From Desmodesmus armatus (Eukaryota; Chlorophyta; Chlorophyceae; Sphaeropleales; Scenedesmaceae), in the NCBI GenBank assembly GCA_007449985.2, contig VIIQ02000158.1:62001-126000 (forward strand): DNA of 64,000 nucleotides. Reading direction: 5' to 3'. The translations under genes and the position numbers were made by a program. The first letter of the stretch is position 1, and each line of letters starts with the position of its first letter. Below, in pieces: positions 35,801 through 48,075 of the stretch. The notes below the pieces were generated by a model. The model was not told the origin of the DNA, made no database searches, and saw nothing but the letters and a program-made list of their open reading frames with translations.

Positions 35801-38800
35801 AACCTCCTGCTCATACTCTGCCAAGTCCCTGGCTATGGCTGTGTACACATCACCAGGAGCAGCAGGCTGATGCCCCTCATGGCCTGTGTCACCACCACCA
35901 CCACCACCACCACCACCACCACCACCAGGCTGCTCCTCACTCTGCCGCTGCTGCTGCTGCTGTTGTTGTGGCATGGGGAATATGAGGTCCGGGTTGCCAT
36001 CCCCATAGGCTGTTGCATCTGCCAGTGCTGCTGCTTGCAAGGCGCTGTCCAGCTGCTGCTGCGGCTGCCAGGCTGTGGTCCCAACCAGGTCAGCTGCCTC
36101 TGCTTCTGCTGCTGCCTCTGCCTCCTCACCCTCCTGCTCTTCCTTCTCCTGCTGCATCTGCAGGCCATGGAAAGATCAGTAAAGAAGGGCAGCAGGGAGG
36201 TGTTGCAGTCAGTGGCACATCCTGTAAGCGGCAATCCCTGTCAATAAGGTACGTGTACACAACGCCACATCCCGCAAGTTTGACTCTCATGGTGAGCAAC
36301 TGTCATTTGCTGCAGTCCCTGTGCGGTGGAACACATGTCGTGTGGTGATACAGACGTCACATCTGTTGGTTGTTGTCATGCTGGTGTCCTGACCCCCATT
36401 TCACCATTTGTTGTCCTGCTGGTGTCCTGACCCTCACTTGACAGCCCCTTGCTAACAGCCGGCTTGGCACTGGAAGTCCGGGGGACAGTAAACCTGCTTG
36501 ATGCTGCTACATTGCGAACCAGACCACACAGAGCCCCTGCCAACTCCAGCATCACCCCTTCCATCCTCCTCTCCACCACAACACCCCCCGACATTCACCC
36601 CCAAACACAGCCAAACACACCTGGACCTCCAAGGCATACCAGCGCCGCCTCTGTGCTGCGGTGAACATGCGCTTGCGCCGCACCACCAGCCCGTACCGCT
36701 CCAGCTGAGCAGCCGCCTCACCAAGCGCAGTGCGCTCACCCTGCAGGCAGGCCAGGCAGGTCACGTGCTGCGAAGCAAGTGCGCACGGTATGAACCATCC
36801 ACTGCTGCAAGCCACTTTCGTAGCTGGCTAACAGCCGTTGGCGCCATTCAGTCCTTCCAGTGTATTATATCTCTGTGTTCGCAATCTGGAGGCACACTGA
36901 GTGTGCGTGACAAGCTTTTGATGGTGGGGTTTGTCCGAACGGCCCCCTTCCGTGCTGGTTGTGTCCATCCGTGGCTGGGTTCAGTTGCAACGTAGTTGCT
37001 TGAGAAACCCGTGTAACACCTTCATTCATTAGCTGGCTAACAGGGTATCCCCTGTCCACAAAAGCCACCCTGTCTGCCCTGTGAGCATGAAGTTCACTGC
37101 AGGTTGGCTGCCTGACACAGAAAAGAGAGCCTTCATCATTAGGCGATAATGCAGATGTTGCCAGTCAAAGCCATGCAGATTGTACCGGCACGCGCGCACG
37201 CACGCAGGCACGCGTGCATCCCTGCAATCACACATGCACGCACCTCGTCGTTAACGAAGGTGTACTCCAGCCAGACAGGGCCAACGTCGTCTGCAAGCAT
37301 AACACGCAGCATCACGCAGGATCAACACACACCAGTGTGGTGTTGTGCGCCGTGCAGGTGCCTCGCCAGCAAGCTGGCTAGGCCAAGAACCATCACGCTT
37401 GTCTGCGATGTAGCTGCCCTTACTGTGGCACCTGTCGCTGGTAAGCTCGACTTGCTGATGTGTCACCAATGACGCCAGCGCCTCTGGTGGCTGCTCCCTA
37501 CGTCTCATTACTTTCACTGCAGCAGGCCCTACAGCAGCCACTACAGCAGCCATGCACAAGCCCATGCAGCCTTCTTCCTCAACACACCAAGGGGCCGCTG
37601 TTGGCTGTTGCTGGTGCGCTGGCCCACCTGTTGCATCGTTGCCGTTGTGCAGGGCCCCCAGCACCTCAGCCAGTAAGTCACTCCAGGTGGTGTCACCCTG
37701 GTTGATGGACGTAGCCGCGTTGATCAGCCACTGGGGTTAATTTGTGGGGCAGGGAGTGCGGTGGGGTGGGGTACCGATGCAGGTGTGCGGCCAGCGGCAG
37801 CAGCAGTGACAGACAGCTGTAATGAGTGGTGCTCATCAACTGCCCCAACAGCCGAAGAAGTTGAGTCGTGTGCAGTTCCATAAAAGACCCTTGTGAGACT
37901 TCACCGCACTACACACACTCACAGACACAACAAGTAGACGCCAGACGCCTTTGGTATGACGAGAAGCAGCATCTTACAAACTGATGTAGCGCGCACTTGG
38001 GGAAAGCTCGGGAACAACCCGTATGTCAACACCCATCCTGGTAACCCCACCCCTCACAGTGCGCACCTGCACGTCGTCCCTCAGTGCTGCTGACTGCTTG
38101 CGGATGTCCTCCAGGTCACAAGACCGCCACTGTGACAGCCGGGCAGGCAGGCAGGCAGGCAGGCAGGCATGGAGGCAGGCAGGCAGGCAGCCAGGCAGGC
38201 AGCAAGGGACGAATCAGCCACAGCATCAAGTCGGTCTGGTGACACTTGCCCTATGATGCTGTTGGCTGCTGGAATCAGCCCAGGGGAGGCAGGCAGTGAC
38301 TGTGAGCTTTCCGCTGCACCTGTGCGACATGGCACACGTAGCCACGTGCTCCCATACTCCCTCTTTTGTGATGAACATACAGTCAGCCATGCATGCCCTG
38401 CCCTGGTGCAGTGTAGCCGCCAGCTGAGTGTAGCTACAGTGCAGCCGCAAAACGCCTGATCCCCTGACGTGCTGGATTGACTCACCCCCTCTGTGTTGTT
38501 GTAGAGGTCCAGCGCCTGCTTGGCTGACCTGTCTATGTGGTACAGCATCATCTTCTCAAAGTCTGCACATGCGCACCACAACAGCATAGCACAACACCAT
38601 CACGTCACAGCACAGCACAAGACAACACCTGGAATAGCAGCAGTCAGACGGTGCAGGAGATTGCCGCTGCAAACAGGTGACGTTTATAGCAAGTGCATCA
38701 ATACATGCATGCCTGGTGAACAATCTGCAGAAAAGTGATTTGGGGTGCGCTTGGCAAGAATAGTGGTGTTGTGTGTTGAAGTGAGCATGCAAGCCATCCC

Positions 38801-39428
38801 TAAAGAGGCATGGCGATGGCAAAACTGCATGCACACAGCTTCAGGGGTTATGTGTGACTCTGGTAGCAGTGGCACACGCTGTGTATGTGCATGCAGGTCC
38901 AGTGCAAGTTGCCCCAGCGGAGTGCATGTGTGTGGTGTGCTGTGGACACTTGCACAACGAATGTGCAGCACCATCTGTTGCTGCTGCACATCCCAGTGCC
39001 AGCCCTGTCGATTTCGGCATGGCTGCACAGCATGTCCTGCACCATTATGCTAAGGATGCTGTGCGCTGAGCTTGGCGTCGACGCTCACAGTTGTAATCTG
39101 GTGCTGCCAGGATGGCCTTGTCTGTGTCCAGCTTGTTGATCTGCCGGCCTAGGCCGGGCATGTAGTACAGCATCCGCAGCGCCTCTTTTGCTGCTGAGTC
39201 CAGGGCCTGCGTGTAGGGGCAGCAGCACCACTGCTGTGAGCGAATGAAAGCCATGATCAACAGCAGGCTGCAGGAACACAGCTGACTGCAATTGCTGTGG
39301 TACAGTCAGCACGCTGAGGAGGCTAGCCACAATGAAATTGGCCTCCTGCAGGCCTAGGACATCACCTGCATAGACTGCTCTCGTGCTGAACGTTGCCTTG
39401 CACGCTGTAGCTTCTTGTCTTTCCCCAT
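32777..39428 (-). CDS. Paralogue A: unrecognised Gln- and Arg-Gly-rich protein
   Basis: Thirteen exons in coding order: 39366-39428, 39089-39206, 38486-38562, 38067-38129, 37628-37730, 37244-37290, 36627-36740, 35321-36157, 34611-34742, 34152-34280, 33684-33812, 33243-33372, 32777-32952; phases match, 705 residues. The start MGKDKKLQRARQRSAREQ is basic. The N-terminal third is helical (FEKMMLYHIDRSAKQAL, LEDIRKQSAALRDD). The giant exon 8 is low-complexity: acidic start, Gln runs, [15 protein letters not shown] and PQ-rich parts, around a conserved core (YGDGNPDLIFP, APGDVYTAIARDLAEYEQE). The last five exons are helical again (GRLWRMLSNKLHDGGVPEPDE, IVSDLRLVDKGLLPACIEAE). I recognise no family. 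The RG-rich part resembles RNA-binding regions, which is only a hint. Paralogue B lies directly upstream with the same exon count. Confidence 0.82.
35156..35320. repeat. (CCCA)n-like tract in intron 8 of paralogue A
   Basis: CCCACCCACCCAC-type repeats with interruptions fill the intron right next to the donor of exon 8. Plus-strand frames across it give Thr-His-Pro strings that are not real proteins. Confidence 0.85.
38136..38206. repeat. (GGCA)n tract in intron 3 of paralogue A
   Basis: A GGCA/AGGC tetranucleotide run lies just beside the acceptor of exon 4. Paralogue B has a related but more degraded run at the same place (46811-46950), so the tract probably predates the gene duplication. 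Confidence 0.85.
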
Positions 39429-40967
39429 CGTGGCAGTCCCACACCAGCAGTGCTGTCAGCAGCACCACGGCCCAGCCAAGGTTGATCTATGGCTTGCAGC
39501 CTTCAGCTGCAGCACGAAGCGCCAGTGAAACAGCTGAAACTTTCACAGCCCCGCCACCTATGCGCTGCACAGCCCCGGCCAGCAAGCAAGTTCATCAAGC
39601 AAGTCCATCATTGCTGAACAGATCCCACTCAGACACCTGAGTGACTGGTTCAGTCTGAGACGTTGGTCGCACAATTTGGCTGTCCTGCTGATGAAGCAAA
39701 ATGTGTTCTTGACTCGTACGATTAGGCAGTGACACTTTAAGAAAGTCAAAGGTTGACCAGGCTGGCAGCATGCATGGCCATGTTAGGGGGCCTAAAGGAG
39801 GACAGGAAGCAAACGTTTTTGATCTGCATGTGCACCTCCTAGGCGGCCAAGGGGTCTTGTGCCAGGAGTGATGGATAAATCGGATTGGTCCTGATCCTTG
39901 CATGTTGGTCTTATACACAGTTGAGACATTGATATTTGTAAGAGGAGCAACAGAAACTATGCATCTGGTACCTCAGAAGCAAGCTTGAGGGCTCTTAGCG
40001 TCCCTGTGCAACGACAGCTTACATATAAGCGATCCAAGGGCGAGCTGTGCGTCGTTCCCACTACTACCACTGCTATTCAACATGCGTTGATACTGAACAT
40101 GCTGTTCTGCTTCTGGCCTTCATTCTTCGTGTTGGATGTACCTGTGATGGAGAAAACATACATTGTTGTGATAGCAATCGAACCCTTACCTCACCCCAAC
40201 CTGCCCCTTACACCCCTTACCCCGAGAAGTCACAAGAGCACATCCCTGCAAAACATGTGTGGCGATGCTGCCTCAATGAAGAAGGGGTGGGTTGGGTGGG
40301 TAGCGCAAGGCTTGTCGACGCACAATTATGCCCGAGAAGAACGCAACAAAGTCGCATGGCCAGCTGCCTGCTACACATGGGCAGCTGGCACAGGGTGTCA
40401 CACTGGTCAACAGTGTGACCAATTCCATGTAGGAGGCACATGTGCAAAACGACAACGTCACTTTACCTACAGCCTGTCGGCTTAGGGTAAAGTTGTTCCT
40501 TACAGAATGGGGTGCCATTGGGCTTGATCATATGCAACATCATACCTCAGTACCTACAAGCCTTTCATGCAGCACCAATGATCCATACCCTGCTGCCTAC
40601 AGTATGCAAAAAAAGGTGGTGCTAGTTGGATAGGAGGCTGTGCTGCATGCAATCAACCCTACCCACATCATGGCACCACACTCAAAACATCATGTCCCAG
40701 GCAGTTCCCTACAACGGATACCGCCTGTCCTGCAGCTTGCAAATGAAGATCCAAACATGACGGATTGCAATCACATCCTGCACATCCTGCTGCCCCACAC
40801 AACCAGCACACTGCCGTCCACTGCACACAGCAGAGTATGAACATGTTGAACAGCAGCAATGAACTCGCAACGAGCGCCCTTGCAACTCCAACCGCACAGT
40901 GGCACTGCTTTGCCTAGCACAACATCACTGCCGTCACTGCTGTCTCTGCTTGCTCCCCTGAAGGCAC
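39429..40967. other. Flank between paralogues A and B
   Basis: This holds the 5' flank of A and the 3' flank of B. Near 39745 (GTTGACCAGGCTGGCAG) and 40497-40600 (CTTACAGAATGGGGTGCCA, then GATCA) it resembles the flanking cassettes at 48.1-49.5 kb and 50.7-51.9 kb. The TTACA near 40500 is TGTAA on the minus strand and could be the poly(A) signal of B. No gene is supported; the plus-strand frame at 39985-40485 has no splice or domain support. Confidence 0.4.
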
Positions 40968-43900
40968 TCAGGCTTTGCGCTTGAGCTGTGTGTCTACGTC
41001 CACATAGTCGTTGGCTCTGTCCCACACCTTCTCCAATACGCAGTTGATCAGGTGTTCCCCATCAGTGTGACGCCGAGCCAGGCCTTCACGCTGCAGCAGG
41101 TTCACTGTGCGGTCCACCAGGTTGGAACAGCGCTGGTACCTCGTGGGCTCTGCAAGGCAGCAGTATGCGTGTCGGTGGTGATGATGGTGTTGGGAAGGGG
41201 GGGGGTTTACAAATGAGCCGTGACTGAGCCCAAAGCACATAACAAAGAATACGTATCAGTGTGCCTTTTTGAAAATCCCTGATGAGGTTACTTGATGGGA
41301 CTTTGCCAATGTATGTATGAAACACAGAAGGTTTGCTAGACACCCTTTGCTGCTCATGTTGGCAGACCTACGCACCTGCCACATCTGGCACCTCCTCTGC
41401 TTCAATGCAGGCCGGCAGCACCCCCTTGTCCACCAGGTACAGGTCTGACACAATGTCGTCCAGCGACAGCAACTGAAGCCCTTTGTGCTTCTTGGTGTTG
41501 CTCACCAGGACCTGCAGTGCAGACAGCATTTCAAATTTAGTCACACATGGTGGTGCACGTGGGTGAGGAGCAGGGGACCTCTGTCAGCTTATATGCGAAC
41601 GATGCTGGGCAAAGTCATGGAGACTGGACAATGTCACGTCAATACAATGCCCTATAGGTGGGGCTGCAGCTGGTGGCAAATGCAGGACGGACGCGATGCA
41701 AGGAGCTCCAGGGTTGTACCTCTGGCAGGTACAGGTCTTCTCAATGTATGGATTGTTGGCGCAGCAGCCTAACACAGGTTGATGAGGGTCAAGCCACCAG
41801 GCAAATGTCCCAAGTTTGTCTTCCCAAACAGCTGAAACAACCAATCATCTGTTTCTTCCCCAAACTGGTGGGTCTTGCCCCCACCAAACCCCACCCGCCA
41901 ACTCACGTCGATGATATGTGTTGCCGTGAGGTGCAGTCGCTCGCAGTTGTTCTGCTGCTCCAGGGTGTAGCCAGCAGGAGGTTTGTGCATCAGGTGGGCC
42001 AGGTGCTGCTCAATCCACTCTTCGGCAGACTCAACCTAACAATACGGCAACAGCATACATGGGCATGGGCACCCAACACGGCAGGATACACGTGCAGTCA
42101 AAGTGAAATCAAATTTGTAGCAAGGTCATACAAGAGTCAGAGATACATGACAGCAATGGTTTATAGCACAACCCAGCCCCTGCTCTAGTTCGAGTTGAAT
42201 GACAGTTGCATCGTGCAGCAAAAGGCTGATTTCTGGCATGTAGCTGCATAGTGGGTCACACAAACCAATCTACACAGCCAGGTCAAGCAGCAGCTTTCCC
42301 TTTCCCTCTCCCTCTCCCTCTCCCTCTCCACTCCCTCTCCCTCTCCACTCCCTCTCCCCCAACCACAAACACACCCTCCCTCTACCGGGCCCACCTCCTT
42401 GAGGTGCTTCTTCAACATGGCCTGGTAGGCGGGGTGTGCAACGCCCAGGAAGCCACAGGTGTTGTCGGGCTCCGGGATACCTGAGTGGTGCACTCTCTGG
42501 CTCAGCAGCTTCCACCAGCGTGCCACCATCACCTGAGTGCAACACACAGGGGCCGCAGGTTATGAAGGCTGCTACAGCTACCGTAGCTACTGTGCTAGGC
42601 TAGCACAGTCACATCCCCTGTGGCGTGCCCCGTGCGGTTCCTGAAATCCCCTATTGCCAGCTGGCTTTTTGAATGTGTCAGGCTGACAGGGCAGCGCTAT
42701 CGGGGCAAGAGTAAGCGCTGCATGGCAATGGGCTGGCAGGACCGGTCCGGTACCTGTCTAGGCACTCTGTAGGTGTATGTTGACGCACCCAGGCAACCTG
42801 ATCTTTTTGGCAACCTATTGGCCGCAAGCAATGGTTGTATGCAAACTTGTACAGCCAGCAACGCGCATCAGCTTGCATCGGGCACACGTTGACATGCATG
42901 CATATGCCGGCTGCCTGGCGACCAAGCTAGCTTAACTGCAGTGCGGCATTTCATGCCACACAGTGTCAATTGCCTGCCAGTCTTGTCCTAGTGATGCCGC
43001 CCTGTCATACCATACCTTCTCATACCCGTTCATGTCCTGCCTGCTTCTCATTAACATGAGGGTGGTGATGCTGGTCTCCTGTTCCTGTTGCTGCTGGTCT
43101 CCTGTCTGTGTGGACTCTCCCTGCAACATTGCTGGTACCATTGCTTGCCTCTTTGACCGCTGTCGAGGAGTCCTGCCATTCTGCTCAATCACGCTCTCCA
43201 GTAGCATGCGGGTGGCGGCCGCCTCCTGCAAGGACCCAGGCCATAAAATAAGAAGTTAGGGGGGGGGGGATACGCACAGACACAGAGGGGACTGTTTCTC
43301 CATACCAGCAGCACCTTGCTGGGCATGCCAAATGATGTCATAGGAAGGAAGGCACAGAAGTATGTAATGTCAGCAACAGAGCAGCATGGCATGTGCCTGC
43401 CGGCTTGCTAGCATGGTGCAACAGCCTCACACCCCGAGCAGAGTCTGCATGACTGTATGGAGGCTCAAGGGGTGGGGTTGCAGGGAGTTTTTGAAGTTCA
43501 ACCCTTCACTCTAAATCATTATTATGACCTGCACCTGCCCTTTTGATGGCATAACAATCATGCCCCGCCGTCTGGCGCCCTCGCTGAGCCCGGCGCATCT
43601 CTGATGAATGATTCATTGCTAAAAATGAGTGCACGTCACCCAGATTGTTGCAAGCTTATTGATCGGATTCATACGTGTCACCCTTGCACAGCCCCACACC
43701 ATCCACTGTCAATACCCCCCCCCCCCCCGTCACCCTATCTGTCCAACACCAGAACCCTGTTGCCCAGCTTCTTTTCCTCATCCATATCCCTGCACCTCAA
43801 ACACAGCACGACCCCACTGTGCCCGCCCAACCCTACTCCCTGTCAGCATGCCCCCCTTCCTCCCTGCCCTGCCCTCCCCTCACCCACTCACACTAGTTAC

Positions 43901-44223
43901 TTCCAGCCCCACACCATCCACCGTTGATGCCCCTCCGCTACCCTATCTGTCCAACACCAGAACCCTGTAGCCCAGCTCCTTTTCCTCATCCATATCCCTG
44001 CACCTCAAACACAGCAGGACTCCAATGTGCCCGCCCTCCCCCACCCCTGTCAGCATGCCCCCCTTCCTCCCTGCCCTGCCCTCCCCTCCCCTCACCCACT
44101 CACACCAGCTACTATCTTGCGAGTCAGCGGAGGTGGTGAGTCAGGCTCAGCTTGGTCACCCCTGCTGAAGACGGGGTGCCACCCGATTGGTGGCCCCACT
44201 GATGCTCCCTTGGAGACCTCAGG

Positions 44224-44263
<40 letters not shown>

Positions 44264-44703
44264 GGCTGCGGCGGCTGGGTCTGCTGCTGCTGCTGGGGGC
44301 GCGCCTGGGGTGGCATTGGCGTCTGCTGCATCTGTCCGCGGCCGCGGCCTGCACTCTCTCCTGTAGAGCCCCTGCCGGGCGCCTGCCACCTGCCCCTGCC
44401 TCTGCCCCACCTGCCTGCCCACACCTCCTCTCCCCCGGTGCTGTGCGCAGCGGACATCACGGCGGCAGCAAAAGAAGGCGCACCGCTGCCAGCCTCAGCC
44501 TGTGTTGTGACACCCCGCTGCTGCTGCTGCTGCTGTTGTTGCTGTTGCTGTTGCTGCTGTGCTGCCACCTCCTGCTCGTACTCTGCAAGGTCCCTGGCCA
44601 TGGCGGTGTACACATCACCAGGAGCACCAGGCTGCTGCCCTTCCTGGCATGTGTCACTACCACCACCAGGCTTCTCCTGGCCTTGCTGCTGCTGCTGCTC
44701 CTG

Positions 44704-44764
<61 letters not shown>

Positions 44765-47700
44765 GGGAGTGGAAAGATCAGATCTGGGTCGCCATCCCCG
44801 TAGCATGTTGCGTCCACCCGTGCTGCAGCTAGAAAGGCTCTCTCCAGCTGCTGCTGCGGATGCCAGTCTGCCGAACCAACCATGTCAGCTGCCTCTGCCT
44901 CTGCTGCTACCCCTGCCTCCTTTTCTTCCCTCTCATCCTCTTTCTGCTGTTTCTGCGGATCATGACAAAATCAGCAAGGCGGCATGGCACAAGGACTTAC
45001 GGCAGTGAGCAGCGTGACAATTGCAGAGGCACAAACATGCTGTACGCAGATATCACCAGGTGATTGTCCTATTGGTGTCCTGAGCAACACCGCACAGCAG
45101 ACTTCACAGAATTGCATGGTGTTGGATGCTCATGGGGACAGCTGCTAACCTGCATAATGCTGCTGCATTGCATTGCAAAGCAGACCACACAGAGCCTCTG
45201 AGAGCTGCAAAGCACGACCCGCCACCCATCATCGGCCTCCATGCCAGCCTTCTCTTCATAACAACCCCCAACTCACCTCCAAGGCATACCAGCGCCGCTT
45301 CTGTGCTGCTGTGAACATGCGCTTGCGCCGCACCACCAGCCCGTACCGCTCCAGCTGAGCAGCCGCCTCACCAAGCGCAGTACGCTCACCCTGCAGGCAC
45401 GCAGGACAGGCAGGCAGAAAGGCTCAAGGCACCCTTCCAAGTTGGTAATGCAGCACAGCCACAGTAACTGGTGCTGCCAAAAAGCTAGAAATACACAAGG
45501 GAGCCAGAGGCTTGCTGATAAATGGCATGGCGCATCAGACAAAGGCCAGGCTCTTACAAGACTTTTCTCAAACCCGAGTCAAAGGCACGCAGCAGCCCAG
45601 CAATAGGCAACCTGGGTGAGCTTGAAAGCAGCACAGCCTCAGTGTCTGCTAGCGCTTGGCTGTCTGCCACAACAGACCAAGCCAGCATCAGGTGTGGCAA
45701 CAACTGCAGGCAGTACTAGCCAGGGCCTTTAATGCATCATATGATGCAGGTGTGACCAACAATGCACGTCTCAAAGGATGTGGCTTACTGTGCAGGTCAG
45801 CCTAGGCTGGCAGGAATGCTGCAGTACAACAAACGTACCTCATCATTGATAAGCGTGTACTCCAGCCAGACAGGACCAAAGTCACGTGACGTCACAGGTG
45901 CACCTGCAAACATCAACGGCAGGACATGCAAAAGTGACATTGCAGCATGCAGTATGCAGCATGCAGCACATACAATGCAGTGGCCTCCACAACCCAGCTG
46001 AGGGTGTGAATGAGGAGCTAAGATACTTCTGCGTGCTTACTCACCCTGCCATGCTAGATACTTCTGCGTGCTTACTCACCCTGCCATGCTGCTGCGCTTA
46101 TTGATAGCTTGGTACATTCACTGTATGTGCATTCAGCTGCCCCCACCCCTGGTGCTGCAAAGCACCACAGGTCAGCAGGGGCGACCAGCAACTGTGGCGG
46201 CTGTTTCCCACTTGCATCTCAGACCAAGTAGCCAGCTGCTTTGACAAACTCGAGCAGCGGGACGTCAAACCATCAAGCCTGCAGCACCTACAGGCATCTC
46301 CTGCCTGCCTGCCTCCTGAACACACATATCACTGGCGCCACTCTTGCTCACTTGTAACATCGTTGCCGTTGTGCAGGGCCCTCAGCACCTCAGCCAGCAA
46401 ATCACTCCAGCTGGTGTCATCCTGGTTGATGGATGTAATCGTGTTGATCAGCCACTGCGGCCAAAAACAGGTTACAAACCACAGGCACACAGCCAACAGT
46501 AGCGGCAGTAGCGGCAGCCGCGGGAGCGGTGGAAACTGGGGTTTCGTTCAAAGCTGGGCTATGCTGAGCAGTATGGTGCATTTGCAGCCTCAGGTTGCGC
46601 GCGCCTAATGTGACATTCCTACACAATGCAACAGTGAGTGTGGTCAGGCCTGCATGCGTGCCATCAGCTACTATTGCATGCTGTCACGAGAGACACCTTG
46701 TAAATACAGGCTGTCATGCCCTCCTGTCCCAGTGCGCACCTGCACGTCCTCCCTCAGTGCTGCTGACTGCTTGCGGATGTCCTCCAGGTCACACGAACGC
46801 CACTGCGACAAGCCAGGCAGGCAGCCAGGCAGGCAGGTATGTGGGCGGGTCAGCCAGCCGGCAGGTAGGCACGTAGGCGGGGCAGGCGGGTAGGCAAGCA
46901 GGCGGGCTGGTCAGCCAGCCGGCTAGCCGGCAGGCGCGCAGGCGGGTGCGCACACAGCAGCAATAATGCCAGTGCCACTACCAGCACCAGGACTACATGG
47001 TATGCGGCACACCCTTTTTGCGCTGCTGACTGCTTAAAAGCATTGACTAATTCAATGGGTCAAGCTGGCAGCAGTGGCTTTCCGGCTGCATCTACCCCAG
47101 AGTAGCGCGGCCCTTGCTAATCAAATGGTGGGAAGCCGCCAGGGTCTCCCTGGCGCAATGCTGCCAGATGTAGCCCCACATATTGCTTGGTGAACAGCTG
47201 CAAACTCCCTGGTCCCTTTGCTAGTTGACTTACCGCATCTGTGCTGTTGCAGAGCTCCAGGGCCTGCCTGGCTGACCTGTCAATGTGGTACAGCATCATC
47301 TTCTCAAAGTCTGCACACCCACACAGCAAAGCACAGGCACAGCACAGCACACGCCATATTTTCAGGCAGGCAGTGCATGCGGCAGTGCTGTAGCGCAGAC
47401 GGGCCAGCACATGGGTGCGGGTTGGCCAGGGCAGGGCAACAGCCAAGTTCAGCCAGGCTACTGGGCCTGCATGGTGTGTGGGTGGCTGCCTGCAGACACT
47501 CATACACTCAATTAAACCTGAAACCCGAGAGTAAGCGAGGAGCAACAAACAGGGTGTTGCTGTTTCAGGGCTGGCAGCAGCAGAGAGGGGGTGGTGCGGC
47601 TATAAGCATGGCCAGCACACCCGCAATACAGCCAGCACAAGCTAACAGACTGCACAGCATGGGCTGCATGACCAAGCTTCGGGATGCCGCTGCTGTGTGC

Positions 47701-48075
47701 TGAGCTTGGTGTCGACCCTCACTCACAGTTGTAGTCTGGTGCTGCCAGGATGGCCTTGTCTGCGCCCAGCTGGTGGATCTGAAGGCGGGGCATGTCTGCT
47801 AGCATCTCCAGCACAGCTTGTGCTGCTGCGCGGAGGGCCTACATTTGGGCACACAGACATGTCACAGAGTTATAACAAGCATGACTGATTAGAAACAAAC
47901 TGCAGGGACAGCAGGCTGCGCAACTGCTGTCGTGCCGCATGGTACAGTCAGCATGCTCAGCACAAGCTGGCCAACTTCCTGTTCTCGCCGCACCAGCGCC
48001 CAAGGCAATCACCTGCATGGATTGCTCCCTGGCTGAACGCTGCCTTGCACGCTGTAGCTTCTTGTCTTTCCCCAT
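40968..48075 (-). CDS. Paralogue B: unrecognised Gln- and Arg-Gly-rich protein
   Basis: Thirteen exons in coding order: 48013-48075, 47727-47838, 47234-47310, 46740-46802, 46352-46454, 45839-45903, 45277-45390, 44104-44952, 43016-43225, 42395-42532, 41907-42035, 41376-41511, 40968-41149; phases match those of A, 746 residues. It shares the start MGKDKKLQRARQRSAREQ, the core YGDGDPDLIFP and APGDVYTAMARDLAEYEQE, and all later blocks. Exon 7 differs from A at one residue in 38 and exon 4 is almost as close, while exons 9-13 are only about half identical. Exon 8 holds longer Gln runs (CTG tracts on the plus strand at 44227-44262 and 44705-44752). Exon 9 is longer than in A and Gln-rich (TGDQQQQEQET). 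Function is unknown. Being frame-perfect over 2.2 kb despite many repeats, it is probably a live gene. Confidence 0.82.
42296..42356. repeat. (CCCTCT)n tract in paralogue B intron 10
   Basis: CCCTCT/CCCTCTCCA hexamer repeats lie close to the donor of exon 10. They are non-coding in the model. Confidence 0.85.
43689..44115. repeat. About 215-bp tandem duplication that copies the exon 8 donor of paralogue B
   Basis: The segments starting at 43689 and 43904 (both CAGCCCCACACCATCCAC) repeat for about 200 bases, including ACCCTATCTGTCCAACACC and CATATCCCTGCACCTCAA. On the minus strand the true donor at 44104/44103 reads GCTGGT|gtgagtgggtg. The second copy, near 43893, reads ACTAGT|gtgagtgggtg, a decoy donor inside the intron. 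Confidence 0.85.
44225..44755. repeat. CTG/CAG tracts in exon 8 of paralogue B
   Basis: Long CTG runs (plus strand) at 44227-44262, 44518-44560 and 44705-44752 encode Gln runs on the minus strand. They create long poly-Leu and poly-Cys frames on the opposite strand that should not be annotated. Confidence 0.9.

Noticed and set aside
44027..44832. Plus-strand poly-Cys and poly-Leu proteins over 200 residues
   Set aside because: They are shadows of Gln-coding CAG tracts in exon 8 of paralogue B.
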